DNA of 23,994 nt from JBHENW01 sp046261875 (GCA_046261875.1 JBHENW010000099.1:1-23994); one strand, 5' to 3'; counted from the first letter of the stretch, positions 8,801 through 16,427 are shown. Notes: a model not told the origin generated them from the letters alone. Numbers and translations are program-made.

Positions 8801-8885
8801 TCTGGGCGAGAGCGGCGGCGGTGACGCCGAAAAACAGACCGATGGTCAGTGCCCGCAGAATTCTTGCGGCCAGTAAGCCACGCAT
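5817..8885 (-). CDS. Oar-like TonB-dependent outer-membrane receptor
   Basis: 1022 residues. The start at 8885 is fixed by an ideal Shine-Dalgarno; the frame extends 15 codons further upstream without support. A signal peptide (about 1-27, cleavage after ALA) precedes a carboxypeptidase-regulatory-like Ig fold at about 33-115 ('SRISGIVSDPEGGALPGVTV', 'TDSDGSYRLLNLPTGTY'). A plug domain follows ('ISEEQIRALPVAGRDF', 'NVTIDGVDFNNAFFGG', 'VEFGRTGGGVVNVITKSG'), then a long 22-strand-type barrel ending in the aromatic 'ARFSF'. It should sit in the outer membrane and import or bind a large substrate with TonB energy. It is divergent from the peptidoglycan-salvage operon and shares its 180-bp upstream region, so a role in that uptake is possible but unproven. 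Confidence 0.92.
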   Translation of the reverse strand: MRGLLAARILRALTIGLFFGVTAAALAQTDVTTSRISGIVSDPEGGALPGVTVTAKHEETGLSVNGVTDSDGSYRLLNLPTGTYNITAELPGVGTAVRENVKLVLGSAPTVNFTLNLAGVTAAVTASAEAPLIEVTNTSASTSISEEQIRALPVAGRDFRSLVLLTPATRFDSERGNLAISGQRGINTNVTIDGVDFNNAFFGGTVGGAEGRAPLAISQESIKEFTVITNGASVEFGRTGGGVVNVITKSGTNEFHGSAFYYWQPQDLISDFAEGECSGVTTPTSACQNGTIAGREPSDQEKKQYGASLGGPIMKDRIFFFGSYDNQDRSETVQISPDVLDADIFARYPILGSPETYVSTQDGSVLFGRLDFHASSAHRFMMRGNFTDYEGVNGTSTGTTRTESYNGIEGLDTKAYVASYSAQFTGNLLNDLNLNYITEDTPREDKGLGLPEIQLGVLRFGEVSFLPIVSATERKAIGDTVTFLIKEHVAKVGGEYNDTTIDQIFKGNWRGVYVFNNEADLLAGRYFQYRQFGGLGGLTSDEAGNAAFGQKELAFFAQDQWFVSPRLTVTAGVRWERLDNPDDPILNQFELDPTRCQPNSTVNCSFRLNGQIPDADSQWSPRLGISWSPDPKTAIRVAAGRYWSRTPAILWAQLFTSNGVRATQYLTVTNTEGRDPTDPNCRRTNGTSCFDPLAPGWGANFSPVGVERIDFRRVAAPTSNIGAFTVDPDFDNPYTDRVSLVIDREIFNLTSASLDFTYAKAKQLQRLVDINRVYDGTVAANGLPRYSSTRPNTFYGTVTTSVSDAESEFVAITAQLQRRYANNFAAGVVATWSQDRDNDSNERNFAGIQAEDFNDLDTAWGYSNRDQRWKASANVVWDTPVFGLTLGTAFRFATGSPFNPTANFDFNNDGQSGTDRPTLGCNYAVAGDCAANGRHLERNSFRQSDFYSLDMRLGKIWRIGPTELNTFIECFNCTDASNLFVTSTVYGREQTPQCSTSTGICFGDATSPGTPRTFQVAARFSF

Positions 8886-8890
8886 TGACT

Positions 8891-8900
8891 CTTCCTCCTT
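8891..8900 (-). promoter_or_regulatory. Strong ribosome binding site for the TonB receptor
   Basis: AAGGAGGAAG lies about 5 to 8 bases before the ATG at 8885, a near-perfect match to the anti-Shine-Dalgarno. It decides the start in favour of 8885 over the upstream in-frame ATG at 8930. Confidence 0.85.
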
Positions 8901-8956
8901 AGTGATCCGAGAGGCGCGGAAGCTTGGCAAGTTTTGAAAAATGGCGGAAGAAATCT

Positions 8957-8971
8957 ACATGAAGTCCATGT
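8957..8971. promoter_or_regulatory. Inverted repeat in the divergent promoter region, candidate operator
   Basis: ACATG-AAGTC-CATGT is a 15-base perfect inverted repeat (5-base arms, 5-base centre), in an AT-richer segment between the TonB receptor and the SSS/NagZ operon. It lies 72 bases upstream of the receptor ATG and 95 bases upstream of the symporter GTG. I could not find a convincing -35/-10 pair next to it, so an operator role is only an inference. Confidence 0.3.
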
Positions 8972-9065
8972 GAAGGGACCCAGTTTTTTGTCTTCTTGAG
9001 TTTCGTACACTTTTTTGGAGCGGCCGCCCATGCCCAGGCACGGGCCGGAATAGACTTCGCCGCGC

Positions 9066-10535
9066 GTGCGGGCGCTCGACCTGCTCATCATCCTGGCGTA
9101 CCTCGCGGGCGTCCTCGCCGCGGGCGTCTGGTTCTCCCGCCGCCAGCGGACGACCCGGCAGTATTTCCTTGGAGGGCGGAAAGTCCCCTGGTGGGCGGTC
9201 TCCGCCTCGATCGTCGCGACGGAAACCTCCACGGTCACCTTCATTTCGGTCCCGGGGATCATCTTCGCGGCGGGGGGGGATTACGCTTTCCTCCAGCTCG
9301 TCTTCGGGTACCTGCTCGGCCGAGTCGCCATCTCCATCCTGTTCATCCCGTCGTACTTCAAAGGCGAGCTCCTGACGGTCTACCAGCTCCTGCAGGAGCG
9401 GTTCGGACCGGCCGTGAAGGCCCTCGCGGCGAGCCTCTTCGTCGCCATGCGGACGGTCGCGGACGGCATCCGGCTACTGCTGACCGCCTTCGTCCTGGCG
9501 GCGGTCTGGTCCGTATTCTCCGGAGAGGGGGCCCCCCCGCCCGCGGTCGTCGCGGCGTGCGTGATCCTGCTCGGGACGGTGATGATCGTCTTCACCTTCC
9601 TCGGCGGAATGGAGGCCGTCATCTGGATCGAGGTCGTCCAACTGGCGATTTACCTGGTTGGCGCCGTGGCGGCCGCGCTCGTTCTCCTGCAGAAGATCCC
9701 CGGGGGGTGGGACACGGCCGTGGCGCTCGGCGAGGCGCATGGCAAGCTCCGGCTCTTCCACTTCGAGCTGGACTGGACGCGGCCCTTCACGTTCTGGTCG
9801 GGACTGATCGGCGGCTGCTTCCTGACGATGAGCACCCACGGCACGGACCAGTACCTCGTCCAGCGGTACCTCTGCACCGACTCCGCCCGAAAAGCGCGCG
9901 CCGCGCTGCTCTCCTCCGGCGCGGTCGTGCTCGTGCAGTTCATCCTCTTCCTGACCATCGGGTTGCTCCTCTTCGCCTTCTACCGGCCGTTCGAGGCCGG
10001 CGCGGCTTCGCTGGCCGGGGACCGGATCTTTCCGGACTTCATCACCCGCCACATGCCCCCCGGCCTTTCCGGCCTCGTCGTCGCCGCGATCTTCGCCGCC
10101 GCCCTCTCTTCGTCACTCAACTCGATCGCGGCCACGACGGTCGCGGACCTCTACCGTCCGCTGGCGCCCGCGCGTCCCGACGAGCACTACCTGCGGGTCT
10201 CGCGGGGCGTCACGGTCGTGGCGGGCCTGGCTCAGATCGGCGTCGCGCTCGCCGCGCGCGCGACCTCCCGCTCGGCACTGGACGCCGTTCTCTCGGTCGC
10301 CTCGCTCCTGAACGGACCGGTCCTCGGCGTTTTCCTTCTTGGCACTTTCTCCCGGCGGGCGGGGAGCACGGCGGCTCTGGTCGGGATGAGCGCGGGCCTG
10401 GCGGTCGTGCTGGCCGTCCGGGCGCTGACGCCCCTGGCGTGGCCCTGGTATGCGGTCGTCGGGAGCCTGACCACGCTGGCGATCGGCGCCGCCGCCGGTT
10501 CTCTCTACCCCGGGAGCGCGCAACGCGCGGCGTGA
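9066..10535 (+). CDS. SSS-family sodium:solute symporter (first of two in the operon)
   Basis: 489 residues, almost entirely hydrophobic, with about 13 predicted membrane helices. The N-terminal pattern 'YFLGGRKVPWWAVSASIVATETSTVTF' followed by 'GDYAFLQLVFGYLLGR' is characteristic of the SSS (Na+/solute symporter) family, with the TM1-TM2 Na+-site region intact. Later segments include 'GGMEAVIWIEVVQLAIYL', 'GTDQYLVQRYL' and 'AAIFAAALSSSLNSIA'. It starts with GTG and has no strong Shine-Dalgarno. Its stop overlaps the next start (GTGA at 10532-10535). Placed directly before NagZ, its likely cargo is an amino sugar or muropeptide fragment (MurNAc, GlcNAc or GlcNAc-containing product); the family alone does not define the substrate. 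Confidence 0.92.
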   Translation: MRALDLLIILAYLAGVLAAGVWFSRRQRTTRQYFLGGRKVPWWAVSASIVATETSTVTFISVPGIIFAAGGDYAFLQLVFGYLLGRVAISILFIPSYFKGELLTVYQLLQERFGPAVKALAASLFVAMRTVADGIRLLLTAFVLAAVWSVFSGEGAPPPAVVAACVILLGTVMIVFTFLGGMEAVIWIEVVQLAIYLVGAVAAALVLLQKIPGGWDTAVALGEAHGKLRLFHFELDWTRPFTFWSGLIGGCFLTMSTHGTDQYLVQRYLCTDSARKARAALLSSGAVVLVQFILFLTIGLLLFAFYRPFEAGAASLAGDRIFPDFITRHMPPGLSGLVVAAIFAAALSSSLNSIAATTVADLYRPLAPARPDEHYLRVSRGVTVVAGLAQIGVALAARATSRSALDAVLSVASLLNGPVLGVFLLGTFSRRAGSTAALVGMSAGLAVVLAVRALTPLAWPWYAVVGSLTTLAIGAAAGSLYPGSAQRAA

Positions 10536-12319
10536 GAGGCGCGGCCGCCGGCCTGCTCGTCGCCGCGGCCGCGGCCGGCTGCGCCACGCTCCTGCGGTAC
10601 GGGCTCGCCGCCCGGTTGACGCTGGAGGAGAAGATCGGCCAGCTCTTCGTCGTCGCCGCGCGGGGCCGGTTCGTCAACGAGCGCTCGCCGGAGCTCGAGC
10701 GGCTGCTCCACCACGTGCGGGCCGACCACGTCGGCGGGGTGCACTGGGAGACGTGGTCCCACGTCCACGAAACCGCGTTCCTCAGCCGGCGGCTCCAGGA
10801 GGCGGCGCGCGTGCCGCTGCTCTTCAGCGCGGACCTGGAGTCGGGGGCGGGGATGCGCTTCGCCGACGTCACGTACTGGCCCGAGCCCATGGCCGTCGCG
10901 GCGACCGGAGATCCCTCCCTCGCGCGGCGGCAGGGGAGGATCGTGGCGGAAGAAGCCCGGGCAATCGGTGTGAACCAGATCTACGCGCCGGTGGCCGACG
11001 TCAACGTGAACCCGGCCAACCCCGTCATCAACGTGCGCAGCTTCGGCGAGGACCCCGAGACCGTCGCGCGGCTCGTGGCGGCCTTCGTCGAGGGGGCGCA
11101 GGCCGGCGGCGTCCTCGCGACCGCCAAGCACTTCCCCGGCCACGGCGACACCCAAACCGACTCGCACCGTTCGATCCCGACCCTCCCGTTCCCGAAGGAG
11201 CGTCTCGAGAGAGTCGAGCTCGTCCCTTTCCGCGCGGCCATCGCCGCCGGGGTCGGCTCGGTGATGACCGCGCACGTTTCCCTGCCGCTGCTCGACGCGA
11301 CGCCGGCGCCGCCGCTGCGCCGGGAGCTCCGCCGCAACATCTTCGACGCCGAGGGGACCGAGGTCGCATGGGACGCGACGATGCCGGCGTCGCTTTCTCC
11401 GAGAATCACGCAGGATCTGCTCCGGGGGGAGCTGGGGTTCGGCGGCGTCGTGGTCGCCGATGCGCTCGACATGGGCGGGATCACGGTCCACTTCGACCCG
11501 GGAGAGGCGGCCGTCCTCGCCATCCTCGCGGGGGCCGACCAGGTCGTGAAGTCGCCCGACCTCGACGCCGCGGTCGCCGGAGTGCGCCGCGCGGTCGAAT
11601 CGGGAAGGATTCCGCCCGGCCGGATCGACCGTTCCGTCGAAAGGATCCTGGCCGCCAAGGAGCGCTTCCCGGCGCCCCGAGCGAGCGGAGAAGCGGCCTT
11701 CCGGATCGTGGACAGTCCCGAGCATCGGGCGCTGGCCGGGGACATTGCGCGCCGCGCGGTCACGCTCGTCCGCGAGGAGCCCGGACGGCTGCCGCTGTCG
11801 CGCGGGATGCGCGTCGCCCATGTCGTCGTCCAGAGGGTCGCCGCCTCCCCGATCGAAGCGCTTCCAGCGCAGCTGGAGCGGCGCCTGGAATCGCCGCCGG
11901 AGACTTTTGCGCTCGACGCGCGGTCCCCCGAGGAAGACGTCGCCCGGGCGGTCGAAGGCGCGGGCCGCGCGGACGTCGTCCTCCTGTCCCTCTTCATCCG
12001 CTCCCGTGCCGGTGAAGGGAGCATCCTCGTGCCGCCGCCGGCCGGGGAGGCGATCGGCCGCATCGCCGCCGCCGGCCGGCCGATCGTGGCCGTCGCCTTC
12101 GGCTCCCCCTACCTCCTCGGGGAGCTTCCGGCGGCCGCGACGTGCCTCGTGGCCTACGGAGGGCAGGACGTGATGCAGGCGGCCGTCGCCCGGGCCCTCT
12201 TCGGTGAGATCCCGATCACCGGACGGCTCCCCGTGACGATCCCGGACGTCGCCGCGCGGGGAGACGGAATTCAGACGCCGGCCACGAAGGCGACGCCGCG
12301 GGCGGCGGCCCGGCCATGA
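10532..12319 (+). CDS. nagZ: Beta-N-acetylglucosaminidase NagZ-like (GH3), predicted lipoprotein
   Basis: 595 residues from a GTG that overlaps the previous stop. GH3 catalytic domain at about 30-380: 'AKHFPGHGDT' (198-207) is followed by D210-S-H212, the Asp-His dyad of NagZ enzymes that serves as acid/base, and 'VVVADALDM' places the catalytic nucleophile at D310. This dyad marks a hexosaminidase rather than a beta-glucosidase. A C-terminal GH3_C-type alpha/beta domain (about 390-580) is present, as in the two-domain Bacillus NagZ and unlike the short cytoplasmic E. coli form. The N-terminus is a hydrophobic segment ending in AAGC (Cys17), a plausible lipobox, so the enzyme should act in the periplasm or at the outer membrane. 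It removes terminal GlcNAc from muropeptides or peptidoglycan ends. It is sandwiched between two symporters by 4-bp overlaps. Confidence 0.9.
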   Translation: MRGAAAGLLVAAAAAGCATLLRYGLAARLTLEEKIGQLFVVAARGRFVNERSPELERLLHHVRADHVGGVHWETWSHVHETAFLSRRLQEAARVPLLFSADLESGAGMRFADVTYWPEPMAVAATGDPSLARRQGRIVAEEARAIGVNQIYAPVADVNVNPANPVINVRSFGEDPETVARLVAAFVEGAQAGGVLATAKHFPGHGDTQTDSHRSIPTLPFPKERLERVELVPFRAAIAAGVGSVMTAHVSLPLLDATPAPPLRRELRRNIFDAEGTEVAWDATMPASLSPRITQDLLRGELGFGGVVVADALDMGGITVHFDPGEAAVLAILAGADQVVKSPDLDAAVAGVRRAVESGRIPPGRIDRSVERILAAKERFPAPRASGEAAFRIVDSPEHRALAGDIARRAVTLVREEPGRLPLSRGMRVAHVVVQRVAASPIEALPAQLERRLESPPETFALDARSPEEDVARAVEGAGRADVVLLSLFIRSRAGEGSILVPPPAGEAIGRIAAAGRPIVAVAFGSPYLLGELPAAATCLVAYGGQDVMQAAVARALFGEIPITGRLPVTIPDVAARGDGIQTPATKATPRAAARP

Positions 12320-14118
12320 AGCTCTTTGCGCTCGACTTCGCGATCCTCGCCGCGTACTTCCTGATGACCCTGGCCGTGGGTTTCTACTTCGCCCGGCGCG
12401 CCCGGCGGTCCGTCGTGGACTATTTCCTGTCGGACCGCTCCATGCCGTGGTTCATCGCCGGGACGGCGATGGTCGCCACGACCTTTTCGGCCGACACCCC
12501 TCTGGCCGTCACCGAGATGGTCGCGCGCAACGGCGTGGCCGGGAACTGGCTCTGGTGGTCGATGCTCGCCTCCGGGATGCTCACGGTCTTTTTCTTCGCG
12601 CGGCTCTGGCGCCGGGCGGCGGTCGTCACGGATGTGGAGCTCGCCGAGCTGCGCTACGCCGGCCGTCCCGCGGCATTCCTGCGCGGCTTCCGCGCGGCGT
12701 ACCTCGGTCTGGTCATCAACATCATCATCATGGGCTGGGTCAACCTCGGGATGGCCAAGGTCCTCGGCGGGATGCTCGGCGTCTCGAAGTGGGCGGCGCT
12801 CATCATCTGCCTGCTGCTCACATTCCTCTACACGGTGATGTCGGGCTACTGGGGCGTTGCGTCCGCCAACGGCTTCCAGTATCTCTTCGAGATCGGCGGG
12901 GCGATCCTCCTGGCTTTCGTTGCCGTGGACGCTGTCGGGGGAATCGACGCCATGAAGGCGAGGCTCGGGGCGGCCGCGGTCGCGTTCGCTCCGCCGGGGA
13001 CGCGCTTCGGCTCCGCCGAGGCGGTGCTTTCCATCCTGCCCGCGTGGGACGCGGGCATCTGGGCGCTGCCGGCCATCACGTTCGCGACGCTGCTCGGCGT
13101 CTCCTGGTGGGCCTCCTGGTATCCCGGCGCCGAGCCGGGCGGCGGAGGCTACATCGCCCAGAACATGCTGGCCTGCCGCGACGAGCGCCACAGCCGCGCC
13201 GCGGCGCTCTACTTCAACGTCGCGCACTACGCCATGCGCTCCTGGCCCTGGGTCGTCACCGCGGTCTGCTCCCTCGCGCTCTTCGGCGGGTCGCTGCGGG
13301 ATCCGGCGGGCAACGAGGATCCGGGGTTGAATTACGTCCGGATGATGGTCGACTACCTGCCGTCCGGCCTGCGCGGCCTGATGCTCGCCTCCTTCGCCGC
13401 GGCATACATGTCCACCCAGGCGACGCAGATGAACTGGGGCTCGAGCTACCTCGTAAACGACCTGTATCGGCGTTTCGTGAAAAAGGACGCTTCGGAGAAG
13501 CACTACGTCGCCGCGTCGCGGCTCGCCACGGCGCTCACCGTCGTGCTTTCGCTCGTCGCGACGATGTTCATGTCCCAGATCAGCAAGGTCTGGGAGTTTC
13601 TCCTCACGATCGGGGCCGGCACGGGCCTGGTCTACATGCTCCGGTGGTACTGGTGGCGGGTGAACGCCTGGTCGGAGGTGGCGGCGATGGCGTCGGCGCT
13701 CGTGACGTCGACGCTGCTCCGGCTCGCCGGTGCCCGGGTTGCGGGGCTGGACACGGCCCGCCCCGAAGGGTTTGCGTTGAACCTCGTTCTGACGACCGCC
13801 GTCACGACGGCCGTCTGGCTGGCCGTGACCTTCGCGACCCGCCCCGAGCCTGCGGAAACGCTCGACGCGTTCTATCGGAAGGTGCGCCCCGCGGGCCCGG
13901 GCTGGAAGCGGGTCGCCGCGCGGACGGGGATCGTTCCGCCGCGGGGGGAGATCGCCCGCAATGCCGTCCTGTGGATCCTCGGCGTCGCGTTCGTGTACTC
14001 GATCATGTTCGCGACCGGCGGCCTCATCTTCGGCCTGCGTCAGCAGACGCTCCTCTTCGGGGCGCTCCTCGTCGCCAGCGGCTTGCCCCTCTTCTGGATG
14101 CTCGCGCGCGACCGATGA
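12316..14118 (+). CDS. SSS-family sodium:solute symporter (second in the operon)
   Basis: 600 residues, with about 13 or more predicted membrane helices and a longer C-terminus than the first symporter. SSS signatures: 'YFLSDRSMPWFIAGTAMVATTFSADTPL' at the N-terminus, then 'GYWGVASANGFQYLFEIGG', 'FAAAYMSTQATQMNWGSSYLVNDLYRRF'. It diverges clearly from the first symporter, so the two likely carry different substrates instead of being a recent duplication. ATG at 12316 overlaps the NagZ stop (ATGA), and its own stop overlaps the next ATG (14115). By context the substrate is expected to be a product of the flanking hydrolases (MurNAc, a GlcNAc-MurNAc fragment or a stem-peptide-derived solute). 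Confidence 0.9.
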   Translation: MKLFALDFAILAAYFLMTLAVGFYFARRARRSVVDYFLSDRSMPWFIAGTAMVATTFSADTPLAVTEMVARNGVAGNWLWWSMLASGMLTVFFFARLWRRAAVVTDVELAELRYAGRPAAFLRGFRAAYLGLVINIIIMGWVNLGMAKVLGGMLGVSKWAALIICLLLTFLYTVMSGYWGVASANGFQYLFEIGGAILLAFVAVDAVGGIDAMKARLGAAAVAFAPPGTRFGSAEAVLSILPAWDAGIWALPAITFATLLGVSWWASWYPGAEPGGGGYIAQNMLACRDERHSRAAALYFNVAHYAMRSWPWVVTAVCSLALFGGSLRDPAGNEDPGLNYVRMMVDYLPSGLRGLMLASFAAAYMSTQATQMNWGSSYLVNDLYRRFVKKDASEKHYVAASRLATALTVVLSLVATMFMSQISKVWEFLLTIGAGTGLVYMLRWYWWRVNAWSEVAAMASALVTSTLLRLAGARVAGLDTARPEGFALNLVLTTAVTTAVWLAVTFATRPEPAETLDAFYRKVRPAGPGWKRVAARTGIVPPRGEIARNAVLWILGVAFVYSIMFATGGLIFGLRQQTLLFGALLVASGLPLFWMLARDR

Positions 14119-16427
14119 TTCTCGCCCTGCTCTTCGCGCTGCTCGCGCCGGATCGCCTCGACCGGATCGATCGCGTCGTGCGAGAGGCAATCGCGCGCAG
14201 GGAGCTGCCGGGAGCCGTCGTGCTGGTCGGGCGCGGCGACGCGACACCCTTCCGACGGGCGTACGGCCAGCGGGCCCTCCAACCAAAGGCCGAGCCGATG
14301 ACCCCGGATACCGTTTTCGACGCGGCGTCCCTGACGAAGCCGGTCGCGACGGCGACCTCCGTGATGATCCTCGTCGAAGAGGGGAAGCTGCGTCTCGCCG
14401 ACCCCGTCATCCGGCACCTTCCCGAGTTCGGCGCTCCCGAGACGGACCGCGCGAAGATCACCATCGAGCACCTCCTGACCCATCGCGCCGGATTCGTGGC
14501 CGACGACCCGCTGGAGCTCTACACCGGCTCTTCCGAAGAGATCTTCGCGCGCAAGTACCGGCAGCCGCTGGAAGCCGCTCCGGGAGCGCGGTTCCGCTAC
14601 TCCGACGTGGGTTACGAGGTCCTCGGGGAGGTCGTGCGGCGGGTCTCGGGCAAGAGCCTCGACGTCTTCGCGACCGAACGGATCTTCCGACCCCTCGGGA
14701 TGAAGGACACGCATTTCCGGCCGCTCGCCGGGCGCGAGCTTCCGATCCCGCCTGCCCGCATTGCTCCGACCGAGCGCCGCGAGGAGCGGTGGCTTCGCGG
14801 CGAAGTCCACGATCCGCGGGCCTTCGCGCTCGGCGGCGTCGCCGGCCACGCCGGCCTCTTCTCGACGGCGGATGACCTGGCGCGCTACTGCCGGATGATC
14901 CTGGCCGGCGGGAAGCTCGGGGACGCACGGATCCTGTCTCCGCTCGGGGTCGAGGCGATGATCCGTCCGCGTTCCTACGGTGACGAGACGCTCCGGGCTC
15001 TCGGATGGGACGTGGCGAGCGCCTACTCGAGCAACCGGGGGGATCTTTTCCCGCCGGGCTCCTTCGGGCACACCGGCTTCACCGGGACGTCGCTCTGGAT
15101 CGATCCGGCGAGCCGGACTTTCGTCGTCTTCCTCTCCAACCGCCTCCATCCGGAGGGAAAAGGCGACGTGACGCCTTTGCGAGGCATTGTGACCAATCTC
15201 GCCGCGGCCGCGATCCTGGACGATGTTCGGCCCGCCGCCCGGAAGCTCTCCGCGAAAGTTCCCATCCTGCGCGAGGTGAAGACGGGCCTCGACGTCCTGG
15301 CAGAGGAGGGGTTCAAACCGATCGCCGGGAAGCGCATCGGCGTCGTGACCAATACGACGGGTAAGGCCCGCGACGGTCGCACCACGGTCCAGGTGCTCCG
15401 ATCGGAGGCGGCCAGGAAAGCTGGCGTCGAGGTGACGCTCCTGTTCGCCCCGGAACACGGACTCGAAGCGAGCCGGGAAGGGCCCCTCGGGGACGCGATC
15501 GACCCCTCCAGCGGAATCCGAGTCCGGTCTCTCTACGGAGAGGCGGCGGACCGCCGCCCGCGGCCGGAAGACCTCGCGCGTGTGCAGGCGGTCGTCTTCG
15601 ACATCCAGGACGTCGGCGTCCGGTTTTACACCTACTTGACGACCCTGGGTTATCTCCTCGAAGAGGCGGCGAAAGCGAGGGTACCGGTCGTCGTGCTGGA
15701 TCGTCCCAACCCGATCAATGGCCTGCAGGTCGAAGGACCGCCGGCGGACCCCGACTCTTACTCCTTTACCGCGTACCACGCGATCCCCGTGCGCATCGGG
15801 ATGACCATTGGGGAGCTCGCGCGGCTCTTCAACGCCGAGCGGAAGATCGGCGCCGACCTGACCGTCGTCCCGATGCGCGGATGGTCGCGCGATCTCTGGT
15901 ACGACGAGACCGGCCTGGAATGGGTCAACCCCTCGCCCAACATGCGCTCGCTGACCGCGGCCACGCTCTACCCGGGCGTCGGCCTGCTGGAACTGACGAA
16001 CGTCTCCGTCGGCCGCGGAACCGATACCCCGTTCGAGATCCTCGGCGCGCCGTGGATGGACGGCGCGAAGCTCGCCCGCATCATGACCGCGCGAAATCTT
16101 CCCGGCGTGCGCTTCACGCCGATCCGGTTCACACCAACCGCGGCGGTACATGCCGGCCAGTCCTGCGGCGGGATCCGGATCAGCGTCGTAGACCGGGACG
16201 CGCTCCGACCCGTCGCCCTGAGCATCGAGCTGGCGGCCGCGCTGCGCGATCTTCATCCGGTCGACTGGGACCGCAAGAACCTGAACCGACTGATGGCGAA
16301 CCAGGATGTCGTCAGGCGGCTCGAGCAGGGAGAGTCCGCGCACACCGTCGTGAATTCTTGGAAGATCCAGCTCGCAGCGTTCTGGAAGGTCCGCGCGCGG
16401 CACCTTCTATACCCGCTCGGCCAGTAG
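14115..16427 (+). CDS. Fusion of a serine beta-lactamase-like amidase domain with a NamZ (DUF1343) exo-N-acetylmuramidase domain
   Basis: 770 residues. The N-terminus (MILALLFALLAP) is a short possible signal. Domain 1 (about 15-375) is a class C beta-lactamase/S12-type fold: SLTK (72-75) supplies the nucleophile and lysine, 'RYSDVGY' (161-167) is the tyrosine motif with Asp in place of the usual Asn, and HTG (319-321) replaces KTG. Domain 2 (about 390-768) is DUF1343/NamZ: 'KRIGVVTNTTG', 'FAPEHGLEA', 'FDIQDVGVRFYTYL', 'LDRPNPINGLQVEGP', 'NPSPNMRSL', 'TNVSVGRGTDTPFEILGAPW'. In B. subtilis these activities are the separate proteins AmiE/YbbE (N-acetylmuramoyl-L-alanine amidase) and NamZ/YbbC. 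I infer one polypeptide that strips stem peptides and then releases terminal MurNAc. Start at ATG 14115, overlapping the symporter stop. The junction (about 376-395) reads continuously with no stop. Confidence 0.88.
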   Translation: MILALLFALLAPDRLDRIDRVVREAIARRELPGAVVLVGRGDATPFRRAYGQRALQPKAEPMTPDTVFDAASLTKPVATATSVMILVEEGKLRLADPVIRHLPEFGAPETDRAKITIEHLLTHRAGFVADDPLELYTGSSEEIFARKYRQPLEAAPGARFRYSDVGYEVLGEVVRRVSGKSLDVFATERIFRPLGMKDTHFRPLAGRELPIPPARIAPTERREERWLRGEVHDPRAFALGGVAGHAGLFSTADDLARYCRMILAGGKLGDARILSPLGVEAMIRPRSYGDETLRALGWDVASAYSSNRGDLFPPGSFGHTGFTGTSLWIDPASRTFVVFLSNRLHPEGKGDVTPLRGIVTNLAAAAILDDVRPAARKLSAKVPILREVKTGLDVLAEEGFKPIAGKRIGVVTNTTGKARDGRTTVQVLRSEAARKAGVEVTLLFAPEHGLEASREGPLGDAIDPSSGIRVRSLYGEAADRRPRPEDLARVQAVVFDIQDVGVRFYTYLTTLGYLLEEAAKARVPVVVLDRPNPINGLQVEGPPADPDSYSFTAYHAIPVRIGMTIGELARLFNAERKIGADLTVVPMRGWSRDLWYDETGLEWVNPSPNMRSLTAATLYPGVGLLELTNVSVGRGTDTPFEILGAPWMDGAKLARIMTARNLPGVRFTPIRFTPTAAVHAGQSCGGIRISVVDRDALRPVALSIELAAALRDLHPVDWDRKNLNRLMANQDVVRRLEQGESAHTVVNSWKIQLAAFWKVRARHLLYPLGQ

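Noticed and set aside
7122..8876. Open frame of about 580 codons on the plus strand
   Set aside because: Antisense to the first TonB receptor; Val/Asp/Arg-rich translation typical of a shadow frame.
8996..10531. Possible long N-terminal extension of NagZ
   Set aside because: The frame is open through the first symporter but encodes an Arg/Gly-rich shadow. The GTG at 10532 starts the lipoprotein signal and overlaps the symporter stop.
12447..14114. Possible N-terminal extension of the amidase-NamZ fusion
   Set aside because: This part of the frame lies entirely within the symporter gene and gives a basic, featureless translation. The ATG at 14115 overlaps the symporter stop and begins the real protein.
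12271..14286. Open frame of about 670 codons on the minus strand
   Set aside because: Antisense to the second symporter; highly charged, repetitive composition without domains.
14040..16403. Open frame of about 790 codons on the minus strand
   Set aside because: Antisense to the amidase-NamZ fusion, low-complexity composition and no domain motifs.
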